Shown: positions 1 to 9,151 of the stretch, piece by piece
Numbering within the stretch: position 1 is the first letter of the stretch
Layout of the letters: each line of letters begins with the position of its first letter
NCBI RefSeq assembly: GCF_019711635.1
Contig: NZ_JAIGNT010000002.1
Span: forward strand, 248,001 to 312,000
Source: Qipengyuania huizhouensis
Lineage (GTDB): Bacteria > Pseudomonadota > Alphaproteobacteria > Sphingomonadales > Sphingomonadaceae
Length of the DNA: 64,000 nt
Direction of reading: 5' to 3'
The notes under the pieces: generated by a model
Seen by the model: only the letters and a program-made list of their open reading frames with translations
Told to the model about the DNA's origin: nothing
The model's database searches: none
Program-made: the position numbers and the translations under genes

Positions 1-336
1 AGCCAGGACGAACCTGGGTTTGTGGTCAACCGTATCCTTCTGCCCATGATCAACGAAGCCGTCTTCGTGCTCGGCCAGTCGACCGCCGGCATCGAGGATA
101 TCGACAAGGGGTGTCGTCTCGGCCTGAACCACCCAATGGGGCCGCTGCAACTGGCCGATTTCGTGGGACTGGATACCTGCCTCGACATCCTGATGGTGCT
201 CTACAAGACTACGCGGGACACCAAATATCGGCCCGCGCCGCTGCTGGTGAAATATGTCGAGGCCGGCTGGCTGGGGCGCAAGACCGGGCGCGGGTTCTAC
301 GATTATTCGGGCGAGGAGCCGGTTCCTACCAGATAG
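1..336 (+). CDS. 3-hydroxyacyl-CoA (3-hydroxybutyryl-CoA) dehydrogenase, C-terminal part
   Basis: The 5' end lies outside the window and the frame is open from base 1, giving 111 visible residues up to TAG. The visible part is the all-helical C-terminal dimerisation domain: a [12 protein letters not shown] helix, [19 protein letters not shown], a [11 protein letters not shown] helix and the closing [14 protein letters not shown] motif, all typical of PaaH/Hbd enzymes that oxidise (S)-3-hydroxybutyryl-CoA to acetoacetyl-CoA with NAD(P). The Rossmann domain is not visible, so cofactor preference and exact substrate cannot be judged. The role in butyrate/PHB or fatty-acid metabolism is inferred from the family. 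Confidence 0.93.
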   Translation, partial: SQDEPGFVVNRILLPMINEAVFVLGQSTAGIEDIDKGCRLGLNHPMGPLQLADFVGLDTCLDILMVLYKTTRDTKYRPAPLLVKYVEAGWLGRKTGRGFYDYSGEEPVPTR

Positions 337-396
337 CGGGCAAGAAGCGGGAACGGGGCGGAAGCGCCGCTCGTTCATTCGAAAAGGAGATTTTCA

Positions 397-753
397 ATGA
401 ACGACAGCAAGAACACCCCCGTTGGCGAAAGCCAGGAAGCGCGCCAGGCGGGCCTCGCCCCCGAAACACATAACGATGAGCAGGACGATCACCGCAATCA
501 AGCGCAGGAAGTCGCCGAGCAAGCCCGCGGCGTGACCACCGAAACCCACTCACCGACCGAAAGCGAGAAGAGCGAGAACGTGTCCGGTCTGATGAACGAT
601 TCGACGCAGGATACGGTCGATCACATGCGCGACATGGAAAGTTCGGGCCGCATCGACATGGGTGCCTATCGCGGCGAGGAAAATCACGATGACAATGTCG
701 ACAAATACGGCAAGGGCAAAAAGCCCGACGGCCTGCGCGGCGACGGCACCTGA
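397..753 (+). CDS. Small hydrophilic hypothetical protein
   Basis: A 118-residue protein very rich in D, E, N, Q, S and T, with no hydrophobic segment, Cys or signal peptide. It is probably largely disordered. A good Shine-Dalgarno (AAAGGAG) sits 7 bases before the ATG. Composition resembles small stress-associated hydrophilic proteins, but I recognise no domain and assign no function. Its stop codon directly abuts the stop of the convergent DUF202 gene. Confidence 0.7.
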   Translation: MNDSKNTPVGESQEARQAGLAPETHNDEQDDHRNQAQEVAEQARGVTTETHSPTESEKSENVSGLMNDSTQDTVDHMRDMESSGRIDMGAYRGEENHDDNVDKYGKGKKPDGLRGDGT

Positions 754-1167
754 TCAATTGTTGTCGAGATTTCCGTCGTTAAGGAGCCACAGCCCGGCGG
801 TCAGCAATAGTGCTCCGAACGCTACCGAATAGGCGAGCAGGCGGAAATTCGGCTGCTCGATCGGATCGAGCTTATGCGAATCAAGCTTTTTGAGCGTGTG
901 ATAGGTCCTTCTTTGTGCATTGATCGCTAGCCAGCCTCCGGCAAGGATGAAGATGGTGGCGATCGCCTTGGCCAGCCATGGCGGATCGAATTCCCCGAAC
1001 ACGGCCTTGAATGCGAGGCCGATGCCGATCGCGGCAAAGGCTGTACGCATCCATCCCGCGAAGGTCCGCTCCATCGCCATGATGTTGCGATCTTCGGCCA
1101 GGTCGGTCCGAAGCTCTGCCCACGCCGTGCTTTTGTCTTGATCTTCAGGCGGATCGTCCTGTGCCAT
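754..1167 (-). CDS. DUF202 family inner-membrane protein
   Basis: A 137-residue protein with a charged N-terminus (MAQDDPPEDQDK), then the DUF202 signature region LAEDRNIMAMERTFAGWMRTA around residues 23-43, followed by three hydrophobic segments near residues 40-54, 65-80 and 108-127. DUF202 proteins are small multi-pass membrane proteins of unknown function (PF02656). I chose the ATG at 1167 because the upstream alternative is a TTG at 1212 that overlaps the next gene. No strong ribosome-binding site is visible. Confidence 0.8.
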   Translation of the reverse strand: MAQDDPPEDQDKSTAWAELRTDLAEDRNIMAMERTFAGWMRTAFAAIGIGLAFKAVFGEFDPPWLAKAIATIFILAGGWLAINAQRRTYHTLKKLDSHKLDPIEQPNFRLLAYSVAFGALLLTAGLWLLNDGNLDNN

Positions 1168-1208
1168 GTGAGAACAACCGACCCGCAGGGATCGCGGTTC
1201 CAGAACGA

Positions 1209-1574
1209 TCAAATAGGTTCGGCGCTGACCAGAGGTTGGGCATCGTTGATCAGGTAGCTCTTGTCTTCAGGAACCGTGTCCGCGGGGCCTTCGTTCGAAC
1301 CGGCGTCCGCATACCAGCTATCCAGTGTCAGCGGTTCCTCATTTCTCAGGGCGGCAGGTTCGGCGGGAACGCTCGCGGAGCCGCCCCGGGATGGCGAGGG
1401 ATCGGTGGCTACTATGCTGTCCGGGGCGTTATTACCTGCATGCCCGGTAAGAAAGGCCCGTTCCGCATCGCGCATCTCTGTCTCGCGTCCGAAATGGCTT
1501 TGCAGCACGTAAAGTCCCCCGCCGCATAGGGCAGTGAGGAGAGCCAATCCGATGAAGGCCGAGCGGAGGGACAT
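1209..1574 (-). CDS. Hypothetical protein with N-terminal membrane anchor
   Basis: A 121-residue protein. Residues 5-24 (AFIGLALLTALCGGGLYVLQ) form one hydrophobic segment, a signal anchor or signal peptide, followed by a Pro/Ser/Ala/Asp-rich tail probably exposed to the periplasm. The ATG at 1574 lies 23 bases after the mutS stop and in the same direction, so it may be co-transcribed with mutS. The frame stays open far upstream inside mutS, but only this part has protein-like character. No domain recognised. Confidence 0.6.
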   Translation of the reverse strand: MSLRSAFIGLALLTALCGGGLYVLQSHFGRETEMRDAERAFLTGHAGNNAPDSIVATDPSPSRGGSASVPAEPAALRNEEPLTLDSWYADAGSNEGPADTVPEDKSYLINDAQPLVSAEPI

Positions 1575-1597
1575 AAGCGGATTCTGGCCCTGAATAG

Positions 1598-4219
1598 TTA
1601 AAATCCGCTTTTCGCGGCTTCGGCCTTCAACCGGTAGAGTTCGTCCAGCGCCTCGCGCGGCGAAAGTGAATCCACATCGAGCGCGATGATCGCCTCGCGG
1701 AGGGCATCGCCTTTCTCCTCTGCCTCTGCCGTGACCGCGAACAGGGGCAGATCGCCAAGTCCCGCCGCGAGACCGCCCGTTTCCGCACGGCTCTTTTCCA
1801 GCTTGTCGAGCACCGCTTTTGCGCGCTTGATCACCGGCGGGGGTATACCTGCCAGTTTCGCGACCGACAGGCCATAGCTGCGGTCGGCTGCGCCCTTGGC
1901 CAATTCGTGCAGCAGCACCAGATCGCCCCTCCATTCGCGCGCGCGAACGTGGTGGAGGCTGAGCGCGTCGCAGGTTTCGGCCAGCCTCGACAGTTCGTGA
2001 TAATGCGTGGCGAAGAGGCAGCGACATTTCAATTGCTCGTGCACCGCTTCGACCACCGCCCATGCCAGCGCCATGCCGTCGTAGGTGGACGTGCCGCGCC
2101 CGACCTCGTCGAGGATCACGAAGCTGCGTTCGGTCGCCTGCGAAAGGATCGCCGCAGTCTCGACCATCTCGACCATGAAGGTCGAGCGTCCGCGCGCAAG
2201 ATTGTCCGATGCGCCCACCCGGCTGAACAGGCGGTCGGCGAGGCCGATCCTGGCCGAAGTGGCTGGCACGAAACTGCCTGCCTGCGCCAACAGTATGATC
2301 AGGGCATTCTGGCGCAGGAATGTCGACTTGCCCCCCATGTTTGGTCCGCCAATCAGCCAGAGCCGGTCGTCGGGGTCGAGGGCACAGTCGTTGGCGACGA
2401 AGCGTTCGCCTGCCCTGGCCAGTGCCTGCTCGACGACCGGATGGCGCCCGCCGGTGATTTCCAGGCAGGGTTCGTCGAGAATTTGTGGGCGCGACCAATC
2501 GCCTTCCACCGCCCGTTCGGCGAGCCCTGCCGACACGTCGATGCGGGCAAGGGCGGCGGCGGTCGCCGCGATCGCTTCGCGCGCGGCAATGACCTCGCCG
2601 ACCAGTTCCTCGAAGTGCGCTTCCTCGGCAGCGATCGCATGCGCGCCTGCCTGTGCGATGCGCGTTGCTTCTTCATGCAGACCGACCGAATTGAACCGTA
2701 CTGCCCCAGCCATGGTCTGGCGGTGCGTGAACCCGCTGTCCTGCGCCATCAGCTTGTCGCCGTGCTTCGCTGGGACTTCGATGAAGTAGCCGAGCACCTT
2801 GTTGTGCTTGATCTTGAGCGAAGGCGTTGCGGTTTCGTCACGATATTTCGCTTCCAGCGCGGCGATGGCCTTGCGCGCATTGCCGGATGTCTCTCTCAGG
2901 GCGTCGAGCGCGTGGTCGTAGCCGCCGGCGATGAAACCGCCCTGGCTGCGCTCGGTTGGCGGCGAGGGTACAAGTGCGCGAGCGAGGTGATCGACCAGCG
3001 CTGCATGGCCGCCGAGCGCCTGGATCATGCGGTTCAGCAGCGGCGGCAGGTCCACGCTGGCAGACAGCATCTCGCGCACGCGCCTCGCCTCGGACAGGCC
3101 ATCGCGGATCTGGCCGAGGTCGCGGGGGCTGCCGCGGCCCGCAACGAGCCGCCCCAGTGCCCGGCCGATATCGGGTGCCTGTCGCAGGACGCCCCGAAGA
3201 TCGGCGCGTAGAAGTGGGTCGACATGGAAATGATGCACGCTCGCCAACCGCTCTTCGATCGAGCCGAGATCGGCGAGGGGGGCTGACAGGTCCTCCGCAA
3301 GCTGGCGCGCACCTGCGCCGGTTGCGCAGCGATCGATGCAGGCGATCAGGCTACCTTCACGCCCGCCATTCTGCGCGGCGAGAATTTCGAGGCTGGTCCG
3401 CGTTGCCGCATCCATTGCAAGGTGCGTGCCGCTGCCTCTTGCAACCGGAGGCAGGAGAAAGGGCAGCTTGCCGCGCCCGGCATGGCCGAGATAGGCAATG
3501 AGCCCCGCCGCCGCCGCCAGCATCGGCCGGGTGAAATCGCCCAGTCCGTCGAGCGTTGCGATCCCGTGAATATCCTTCAGCCTCGCTTCGCCGTCCTCGC
3601 TGCGGAAATCGTGCCGCGGTCGGGCAATGACGTCGGAAGAGGCATCGTCCCAATCCTCGGGTCCCACTATCTCGCTCGCCCCGAGCCGCGCCAGTGCCGC
3701 ATCGAGCCGGTCGGGAGCGCATTCTTCCAGCTCCATCCTTCCGGTCGAAATGTCGCAGGCTGCGATGCCTACCCCGTCGCGCACGGGAGCAACCGCCACC
3801 AGCAGGTTTGCGCGCCGGGGCTCGAGCAGCGCTTCCTCGGTCAGCGTCCCAGCCGTCACGAAGCGCACTATGTCGCGCGAAACCAGTGCCTTGGATACCG
3901 GCTTGCCTTCGCGTTTGGTTCGCTCCCTGGCTTCGTCCGGCGTTTCGGTCTGCTCGGCAATGGCAACGCGGCAGCCGCCCTTGATCAGCCTGGCGAGATA
4001 GCCTTCGGCAGAATGGACCGGCACGCCGCACATGGGTACAGGTTCGCCCTCATGCTCGCCCCGCGTGGTCAGCGCGATGTCGAGCACCTGCGCGGCCACC
4101 TTGGCATCCTCGAAGAACAGCTCGAAGAAATCGCCCATCCGATAGAACAGCAGCGCATCGCCCGCCTCGCGTTTGAGTGCGAGGTATTGCTCCATCATCG
4201 GGGTGGGTTTGTCGGCCAT
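1598..4219 (-). CDS. mutS: DNA mismatch repair protein MutS
   Basis: An 873-residue MutS, normal length for the family. It binds base mismatches and small loops and uses ATP to recruit MutL. Domain I carries the mismatch-reading motif GDFFELF near residue 30. Connector, core and clamp domains follow, then the ATPase with Walker A GGPNMGGKST, Walker B FVILDEVGRGTS and the FATHYHEL motif. The C-terminal region is complete and ends KSGF. It is transcribed divergently from maeB; the 115-bp gap must hold both promoters. The start MADKPTPMMEQY aligns with the usual MutS N-terminus. Confidence 0.98.
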   Translation of the reverse strand: MADKPTPMMEQYLALKREAGDALLFYRMGDFFELFFEDAKVAAQVLDIALTTRGEHEGEPVPMCGVPVHSAEGYLARLIKGGCRVAIAEQTETPDEARERTKREGKPVSKALVSRDIVRFVTAGTLTEEALLEPRRANLLVAVAPVRDGVGIAACDISTGRMELEECAPDRLDAALARLGASEIVGPEDWDDASSDVIARPRHDFRSEDGEARLKDIHGIATLDGLGDFTRPMLAAAAGLIAYLGHAGRGKLPFLLPPVARGSGTHLAMDAATRTSLEILAAQNGGREGSLIACIDRCATGAGARQLAEDLSAPLADLGSIEERLASVHHFHVDPLLRADLRGVLRQAPDIGRALGRLVAGRGSPRDLGQIRDGLSEARRVREMLSASVDLPPLLNRMIQALGGHAALVDHLARALVPSPPTERSQGGFIAGGYDHALDALRETSGNARKAIAALEAKYRDETATPSLKIKHNKVLGYFIEVPAKHGDKLMAQDSGFTHRQTMAGAVRFNSVGLHEEATRIAQAGAHAIAAEEAHFEELVGEVIAAREAIAATAAALARIDVSAGLAERAVEGDWSRPQILDEPCLEITGGRHPVVEQALARAGERFVANDCALDPDDRLWLIGGPNMGGKSTFLRQNALIILLAQAGSFVPATSARIGLADRLFSRVGASDNLARGRSTFMVEMVETAAILSQATERSFVILDEVGRGTSTYDGMALAWAVVEAVHEQLKCRCLFATHYHELSRLAETCDALSLHHVRAREWRGDLVLLHELAKGAADRSYGLSVAKLAGIPPPVIKRAKAVLDKLEKSRAETGGLAAGLGDLPLFAVTAEAEEKGDALREAIIALDVDSLSPREALDELYRLKAEAAKSGF

Positions 4220-4334
4220 TCGCCATGCCGTAGCGGCCCGTTCCTCGATTCGGGAAGCGGCGCCGCAAGTGTTTCCCCTATGACTTCTTCAAAAATCTCC
4301 TTAGGGGCTTTCCACAAGATAGCAGAGGACACGC

Positions 4335-6599
4335 ATGGCCGAAGAAAAGCAGACCGGTTTCAACACGCGCGAAGCGCTATTCTATCACGAGACAATCCGT
4401 CCCGGTAAGATAGAGATCATCGCATCCAAGCCTATGGCGACGCAGCGCGATCTCGCGTTGGCCTATTCGCCGGGCGTCGCGGCCCCGGTCGAGGCGATTG
4501 CCGCCGATCCGAAGAATGCGGCGCGCTATACTGCCCGTTCCAACCTCGTTGCGGTGATTTCAAACGGCACCGCCATCCTCGGTCTCGGCAATCTCGGCGC
4601 GCTGGCTTCCAAGCCGGTGATGGAAGGCAAGGCGGTGCTGTTCAAGCGCTTCGCCGACGTCGATTCGATCGACCTCGAACTCGACACCGAAGATCCAGAG
4701 GCCTTCATCAATGCGGTCGCGCTGATGGAACCGAGCTTCGGCGGCATCAACCTCGAAGATATTGCCGCGCCTGAATGCTTCATCATCGAGCAGGCACTGC
4801 GCGAGAAAATGAATATCCCGGTCATGCATGACGACCAGCACGGTACGGCGATCATTTCCGCAGCCGGACTGATCAATGCCTGCCATCTGACCGGGCGCGA
4901 TCTCGACAAAGTCAAGATGGTGGTAAACGGCGCCGGAGCTTCGGCGCTGGCATGTACCGCGCTGATCAAGGCGATGGGTGTGCGGCACGAAAACGTCATC
5001 GTGTGCGACCGTTCCGGCCCGATCACGCCGGGCCGCGACAATGTCGACCAGTGGAAGAGCGCCCATGCCGTGGCGACCGAGGCGACAAGTTTGGAAGAAG
5101 CACTGGTTGGCGCGGACGTATTCCTCGGCCTGTCGGCTGCCGGTGCACTCAAGCCCGAATGGGTGGCGAACATGGCGGATGAGCCGATCATTTTTGCCAT
5201 GGCCAATCCCGTGCCCGAAATCATGCCCGAAGATGCCAAGGCCGTGCGTCCCGACGCGATCATTGCCACGGGACGTTCCGACTATCCCAACCAGGTCAAC
5301 AACGTGCTCGGTTTCCCCTTCATCTTCCGCGGCGCACTCGATGTGCAGGCCACCGCGATCAATGAAGAGATGAAGATCGCAGCCGCGCGCGCCATTGCCG
5401 AACTCGCCCGCGAACGCGTGCCCGAAGAGGTTGCTGCCGCCTATGGTGTGAGCCATCAGTTCGGCCGGGAATACATCATCCCTGCGCCCTTCGATCCGCG
5501 GCTCATGGAAGTGGTGTCCTCCGCTGTGGCGCAGGCGGCGATGGACAGCGGCGTGGCGCAAGCCCCGATCGAGGATTTCGATGCCTACCGCCATTCGCTG
5601 AAAGCGCGGCTCAATCCGACCACCGGCGCGCTCACCAATATCTACGATCAGGCCAAGGCCAACCCCAAGCGGATGGTCTTTGCCGAGGCGGAAGAGGAAG
5701 TCGCCCTGCGTGCCGCGATCCAGTATCGTGACTACGGCTATGGTGAACCGATCCTCGTCGGGCGGACCGACAAGGTACTCGACAAGCTGCGTGAACTTGG
5801 CGTGGACGATCCCGAGGACTGGATCATCGAGAACTCGAACCTGTCGGACAAGGTGCCGGCAATGAACGATTATCTCTACAAGCGCCTACAACGCCGTGGC
5901 TATACCCAGCGCGACGTAAGCCGCATGGTCAACCAGGAACGCAACGTCTTCGCCGCGCTGCTGGTGGCTCTCGGTCATGGTGAAGGTATGATAACCGGCC
6001 TGACCCGCACCTACGCGCAGACCGCGCGCGAAGTGGCGCGGGTGATCGATCCAAAGCCCGGTGCCACGCCTTTCGGCATTCACATGATGATCGGCAAGAA
6101 CCAGACCACCTTCCTGGCCGATACCACGATCAACGAACGTCCGAGCGCGTCCGAGCTCGCGCATATCGCCAGGGAAACCGCCGCCGTGGCTCGGCGCATG
6201 GGTCATGAACCGCGCGTTGCCTTCATGTCCTATTCGACGTTCGGCAATCCATCCGGTCAGTGGCTGGGCAACCTCCGGGACGCAGTGGCGCTGCTCGATG
6301 CCGACGACAGCGTTGATTTCGAGTATGAGGGCGAAATGGCACCGGATGCCGCACTGAACCGCAAGGTGATGGAGCTTTATCCCTTCAATCGCCTGTCGGG
6401 CCCGGCCAACGTCCTGATAATGCCCGGCCTGCAATCGGCCAATCTTTCGGCCAAGCTGCTACGCGAACTGGGCGGCGAGACCATGATCGGCCCGATGATG
6501 ATCGGCAGCGAAAAGCCGGTCCAGATCGCGCCGATGACCGCCATCGCGCCGGATCTCCTCACGTTGGCAGTGCTTGCCAGCGCGGGCGTGGTCGGCTGA
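4335..6599 (+). CDS. maeB: NADP-dependent malic enzyme with phosphotransacetylase-like domain (MaeB)
   Basis: A 754-residue two-domain protein. Residues about 1-430 are a malic enzyme (oxidative decarboxylation of malate to pyruvate) with GVAAPVEAIAADP, a MHDDQHGTAI segment and the VVNGAGASALACTALI Rossmann motif. Residues about 435-754 are a phosphate acetyltransferase-like domain that in this family is regulatory (acetyl-CoA sensing) rather than clearly catalytic. This MaeB architecture is common in proteobacteria. AGAGGA precedes the ATG. The downstream aminotransferase-like gene begins only 13 bases after the stop, suggesting co-transcription. Confidence 0.97.
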   Translation: MAEEKQTGFNTREALFYHETIRPGKIEIIASKPMATQRDLALAYSPGVAAPVEAIAADPKNAARYTARSNLVAVISNGTAILGLGNLGALASKPVMEGKAVLFKRFADVDSIDLELDTEDPEAFINAVALMEPSFGGINLEDIAAPECFIIEQALREKMNIPVMHDDQHGTAIISAAGLINACHLTGRDLDKVKMVVNGAGASALACTALIKAMGVRHENVIVCDRSGPITPGRDNVDQWKSAHAVATEATSLEEALVGADVFLGLSAAGALKPEWVANMADEPIIFAMANPVPEIMPEDAKAVRPDAIIATGRSDYPNQVNNVLGFPFIFRGALDVQATAINEEMKIAAARAIAELARERVPEEVAAAYGVSHQFGREYIIPAPFDPRLMEVVSSAVAQAAMDSGVAQAPIEDFDAYRHSLKARLNPTTGALTNIYDQAKANPKRMVFAEAEEEVALRAAIQYRDYGYGEPILVGRTDKVLDKLRELGVDDPEDWIIENSNLSDKVPAMNDYLYKRLQRRGYTQRDVSRMVNQERNVFAALLVALGHGEGMITGLTRTYAQTAREVARVIDPKPGATPFGIHMMIGKNQTTFLADTTINERPSASELAHIARETAAVARRMGHEPRVAFMSYSTFGNPSGQWLGNLRDAVALLDADDSVDFEYEGEMAPDAALNRKVMELYPFNRLSGPANVLIMPGLQSANLSAKLLRELGGETMIGPMMIGSEKPVQIAPMTAIAPDLLTLAVLASAGVVG

Positions 6600-6612
6600 G
6601 GGGAGGGCAGGC

Positions 6613-7755
6613 TTGCCGGGCATCGCGTCGCAGCGCCATCGCTTTGCGATTCCTGAGGATCTTCACTACCTCAACTGTGCCTATATGGCGCCGCTGTCAC
6701 ATGGGGTCAGTGGGGCTATGGTGGAAGGTGCGCGGCTGAAGGAACAGCCGTGGAATTTTCGTCCGGCAGATTTCTTCGCCGTAGTCGAGGCGTTTCGCGA
6801 GCGGGCGGGGCGTCTGGCGAAGGTGGATGCCGACCGTATCGCGGTGGTTCCCTCGGTCAGTTACGGCCTTGCGGTTGCTGCAGCCAATATCCCGCTGGAA
6901 CGCGGCCAAAGCATCGTGACACTCGGCGACCAGTTCCCTTCCAATGTTTACGTCTGGCAGGAGAAGGCTGCGCGCTGCGGCGGTCAGGTGATCGCGGTGC
7001 AGCGTCCGTCGCAAAGCTGCTGGAGTGAGGCGGTGCTCGATGCCATCGGACCCCACACGGCGATTGTGGCAGTGCCACATAATCACTGGGCCGACGGGCG
7101 ACTGGTGGATCTTGTGGCGGTTGGGGAAAAAGCCCGTGCACATGGTGCGGCACTGGTGCTCGACCTCACGCAGTCTCTGGGTGCGATGCCGCTTGATTTT
7201 GCGGCGGTGCAGCCGGATTTTGCCGTCGCGGCGTGTTATAAATGGCTGATGGGTCCTTACGGGATCGCCATGCTCTATGTCGATCCGAAGTATCACGATG
7301 GCGAGCCGATCGAGCACAATTGGATCAACCGCGCGGGCTCGGAAGATTTCGCCCGTCTGGTCGACTACCGCGACGATTTCCAACCCGGGGCAAGGCGCTT
7401 CGACATGGGCGAGAAGTCGAACCCGCCGCTGCTGGAGGGAGCAGGCGCGGCGCTCGATTTCCTGATGGAATTTGGCGTAGAGGCGATCTCTGCAGAACTT
7501 GGTCACCGGACCGAAGAACTTGCTACCGAAGCGCAGGATCTCGGGCTGGTCTCTGCGCCCATCGGGACCCGCGCACCGCATTTCCTCTCGCTCGGCTTTC
7601 CGGACGGCGTGCCCGATGGCCTTACCCAGAGTCTGGCGGAACGGCGGGTCCATGTTTCGCTCAGAGGTTCGTCGCTGCGCGTGACACCACATCTTTACAA
7701 CACATCCGCCGATACCGACGCGCTGGTCCAGACCCTTCGCGATTGCCTCGCCTGA
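6613..7755 (+). CDS. Class V aminotransferase-fold PLP enzyme
   Basis: About 380 residues of the cysteine desulfurase/kynureninase superfamily (fold-type I PLP enzymes). Residues near the N-terminus read HYLNCAYMAPLSHGV, the substrate-binding loop; AALVLDLTQSLGAMPLDF holds the Asp that contacts the PLP pyridine; ACYKWLMGPYG holds the likely Schiff-base Lys. Substrate is not predictable. I prefer a TTG start at 6613 because GGGGAGGG lies just before it; an ATG at 6574 would overlap maeB by 26 bases. It is probably the second gene of a maeB operon. Confidence 0.85.
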   Translation: MPGIASQRHRFAIPEDLHYLNCAYMAPLSHGVSGAMVEGARLKEQPWNFRPADFFAVVEAFRERAGRLAKVDADRIAVVPSVSYGLAVAAANIPLERGQSIVTLGDQFPSNVYVWQEKAARCGGQVIAVQRPSQSCWSEAVLDAIGPHTAIVAVPHNHWADGRLVDLVAVGEKARAHGAALVLDLTQSLGAMPLDFAAVQPDFAVAACYKWLMGPYGIAMLYVDPKYHDGEPIEHNWINRAGSEDFARLVDYRDDFQPGARRFDMGEKSNPPLLEGAGAALDFLMEFGVEAISAELGHRTEELATEAQDLGLVSAPIGTRAPHFLSLGFPDGVPDGLTQSLAERRVHVSLRGSSLRVTPHLYNTSADTDALVQTLRDCLA

Positions 7756-7869
7756 ACGATTTGCCTGCACGACCCGTCGACGAGGTTTGCCCCAGTTCAT
7801 CCCGCGGCAATCGGTCGCAGCGCTAAGCGCCTTTCACCGTGCATGGGATCGCACAGGAAAGGACGAAAA

Positions 7870-8475
7870 ATGAAGAAATATATCGCTCTCGCCGTCATCG
7901 GCGCAGGCTTCGCGGCTACTCCTGCAATGGCGCAGCAGAACGAGGCTCCCGGCGGCTTCTATGTCGGCGCGCTCGGCGGCTATGAAGGTGTCGACGTCGA
8001 ATCCGCCGACGGTTCGGCGACCGCAACCGCCGACAGCGTAGTTTACGGCATCAACGCCGGCTACGACCTCAGTCTTGGCGGCGCATTCATTGGCGTCGAA
8101 GGCGAGCTTTCGACCAGCGACGGTTCGACCAGCTTCCCCGACAGCTTCGACGGTGCCCGCGAGGGCCTCGAGACCGGCGGGCAGTATTACATCGGCGCGC
8201 GTGCCGGTTTTGCTCTGACGCCCGGCATCGCGGCCTATGGCAAGGTTGGCTACACCGCTCTCGACACCAAGGCGTTCACCGAAAGCGGATCGCTTGACGA
8301 ACTGGACGAGAACGCCAACGGCATCCGCTACGGTGCAGGCCTGCAGGTCCAGCTTCCCGGCCCCCTCGAAGGCCGTCTCGAATATCGCCGTTCGCAATAT
8401 GACGACCTGGCCGACATCGATCAGGGCGACGCCACAACCGACCAGGTCACGCTTGGCCTGGGCGTGCGCTTCTAA
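7870..8475 (+). CDS. Small outer-membrane beta-barrel protein (OmpA-like/opacity type)
   Basis: A 201-residue protein. Residues 1-21 are a signal peptide ending PAMAQQ. The mature part is a Gly/aromatic-rich eight-strand barrel of the Omp_b-brl (PF13505) type, with strands such as GGFYVGALGGYEG, GGAFIGVEGELS, YYIGARAGFAL and GKVGYTAL, and ends in the outer-membrane sorting residue pattern VTLGLGVRF with C-terminal Phe. The ATG at 7870 follows AGGAAAGGA; an in-frame ATG at 7843 would extend it but has no such site. It is a probable structural or adhesive surface protein with no enzymatic function visible. Confidence 0.88.
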   Translation: MKKYIALAVIGAGFAATPAMAQQNEAPGGFYVGALGGYEGVDVESADGSATATADSVVYGINAGYDLSLGGAFIGVEGELSTSDGSTSFPDSFDGAREGLETGGQYYIGARAGFALTPGIAAYGKVGYTALDTKAFTESGSLDELDENANGIRYGAGLQVQLPGPLEGRLEYRRSQYDDLADIDQGDATTDQVTLGLGVRF

Positions 8476-8488
8476 AAGCTAACCCTCG

Positions 8489-9139
8489 CTAGAAGGGGAG
8501 GGTCTTGCCGGTGTAGTCGATGAATGCATAGCCACCGCGAGCATTCTCGACCACATCGGCAAGGCCCTTCGCGCTTTCCTCGACAGTGATTTTGGCGTTC
8601 GGGCCGCCCATATCGGTCTGCACCCACCCCGGATGGAGCGAGAGGACAGTCACGCCGCGCTCCTTCGCCTCCTGCTCGGCAATGCCCTTGGCCAGCATGT
8701 TCTGCGCTGTCTTGCTGGTGCGATAGAGATCGTAGCCGCCGGACGAATCCTCGATCGATCCCATCAGCGAACTCATAAAGGACAGCGAGCCGCCCTGCCT
8801 GATATGCGGCAGCAGCTTCTTGCCCAGATGCGCCGGGCCGAAGGCGTTCGTCATGATGACCTCGGCCACCTCCTCTGCAGTCGCCTGCTCGCTCGATTGG
8901 TGCCTCGCGCCAGTGATGCCCGCATTCACGATAACCGCATCGAACTCGCCTTCGATAGCGTCGAAGGTGGAAGGTTCGGTTACGTCCAGCGTTTCGATCT
9001 GGATTCCTTCAACTGCGTGCAATTCTTCGCTCTTCGATCGTTCCGTGCCGGTCACGTCCCAGCCACGCGCCTTGAATTCCTTGGCGAGGCCGAGGCCGAT
9101 ACCGCGCGATGCGCCGACGATGAGGATATGCTTGCTCAT
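8489..9139 (-). CDS. Short-chain dehydrogenase/reductase (CsgA-like SDR)
   Basis: A 216-residue classical-type SDR. The NAD(P)-binding motif is VGASRGIGLGLAKEF at residues 7-21, VIVNAGIT matches the NAG motif, and the catalytic YDLYRTSK (YxxxK) is present. It resembles the C-factor-like group, which lacks a long C-terminal region. Natural substrate unknown. It lies 12 bases downstream of the aldehyde dehydrogenase, so both are likely co-transcribed; a role in carbonyl detoxification is inference. Confidence 0.92.
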   Translation of the reverse strand: MSKHILIVGASRGIGLGLAKEFKARGWDVTGTERSKSEELHAVEGIQIETLDVTEPSTFDAIEGEFDAVIVNAGITGARHQSSEQATAEEVAEVIMTNAFGPAHLGKKLLPHIRQGGSLSFMSSLMGSIEDSSGGYDLYRTSKTAQNMLAKGIAEQEAKERGVTVLSLHPGWVQTDMGGPNAKITVEESAKGLADVVENARGGYAFIDYTGKTLPF

Positions 9140-9151
9140 TTCGAATAACTC

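Noticed and set aside
1575..2498. Long upstream extension of the small membrane-anchored gene
   Set aside because: It reads inside mutS on the same strand in another frame, with Arg/Gly-rich random-looking sequence; the gene clearly starts at 1574.
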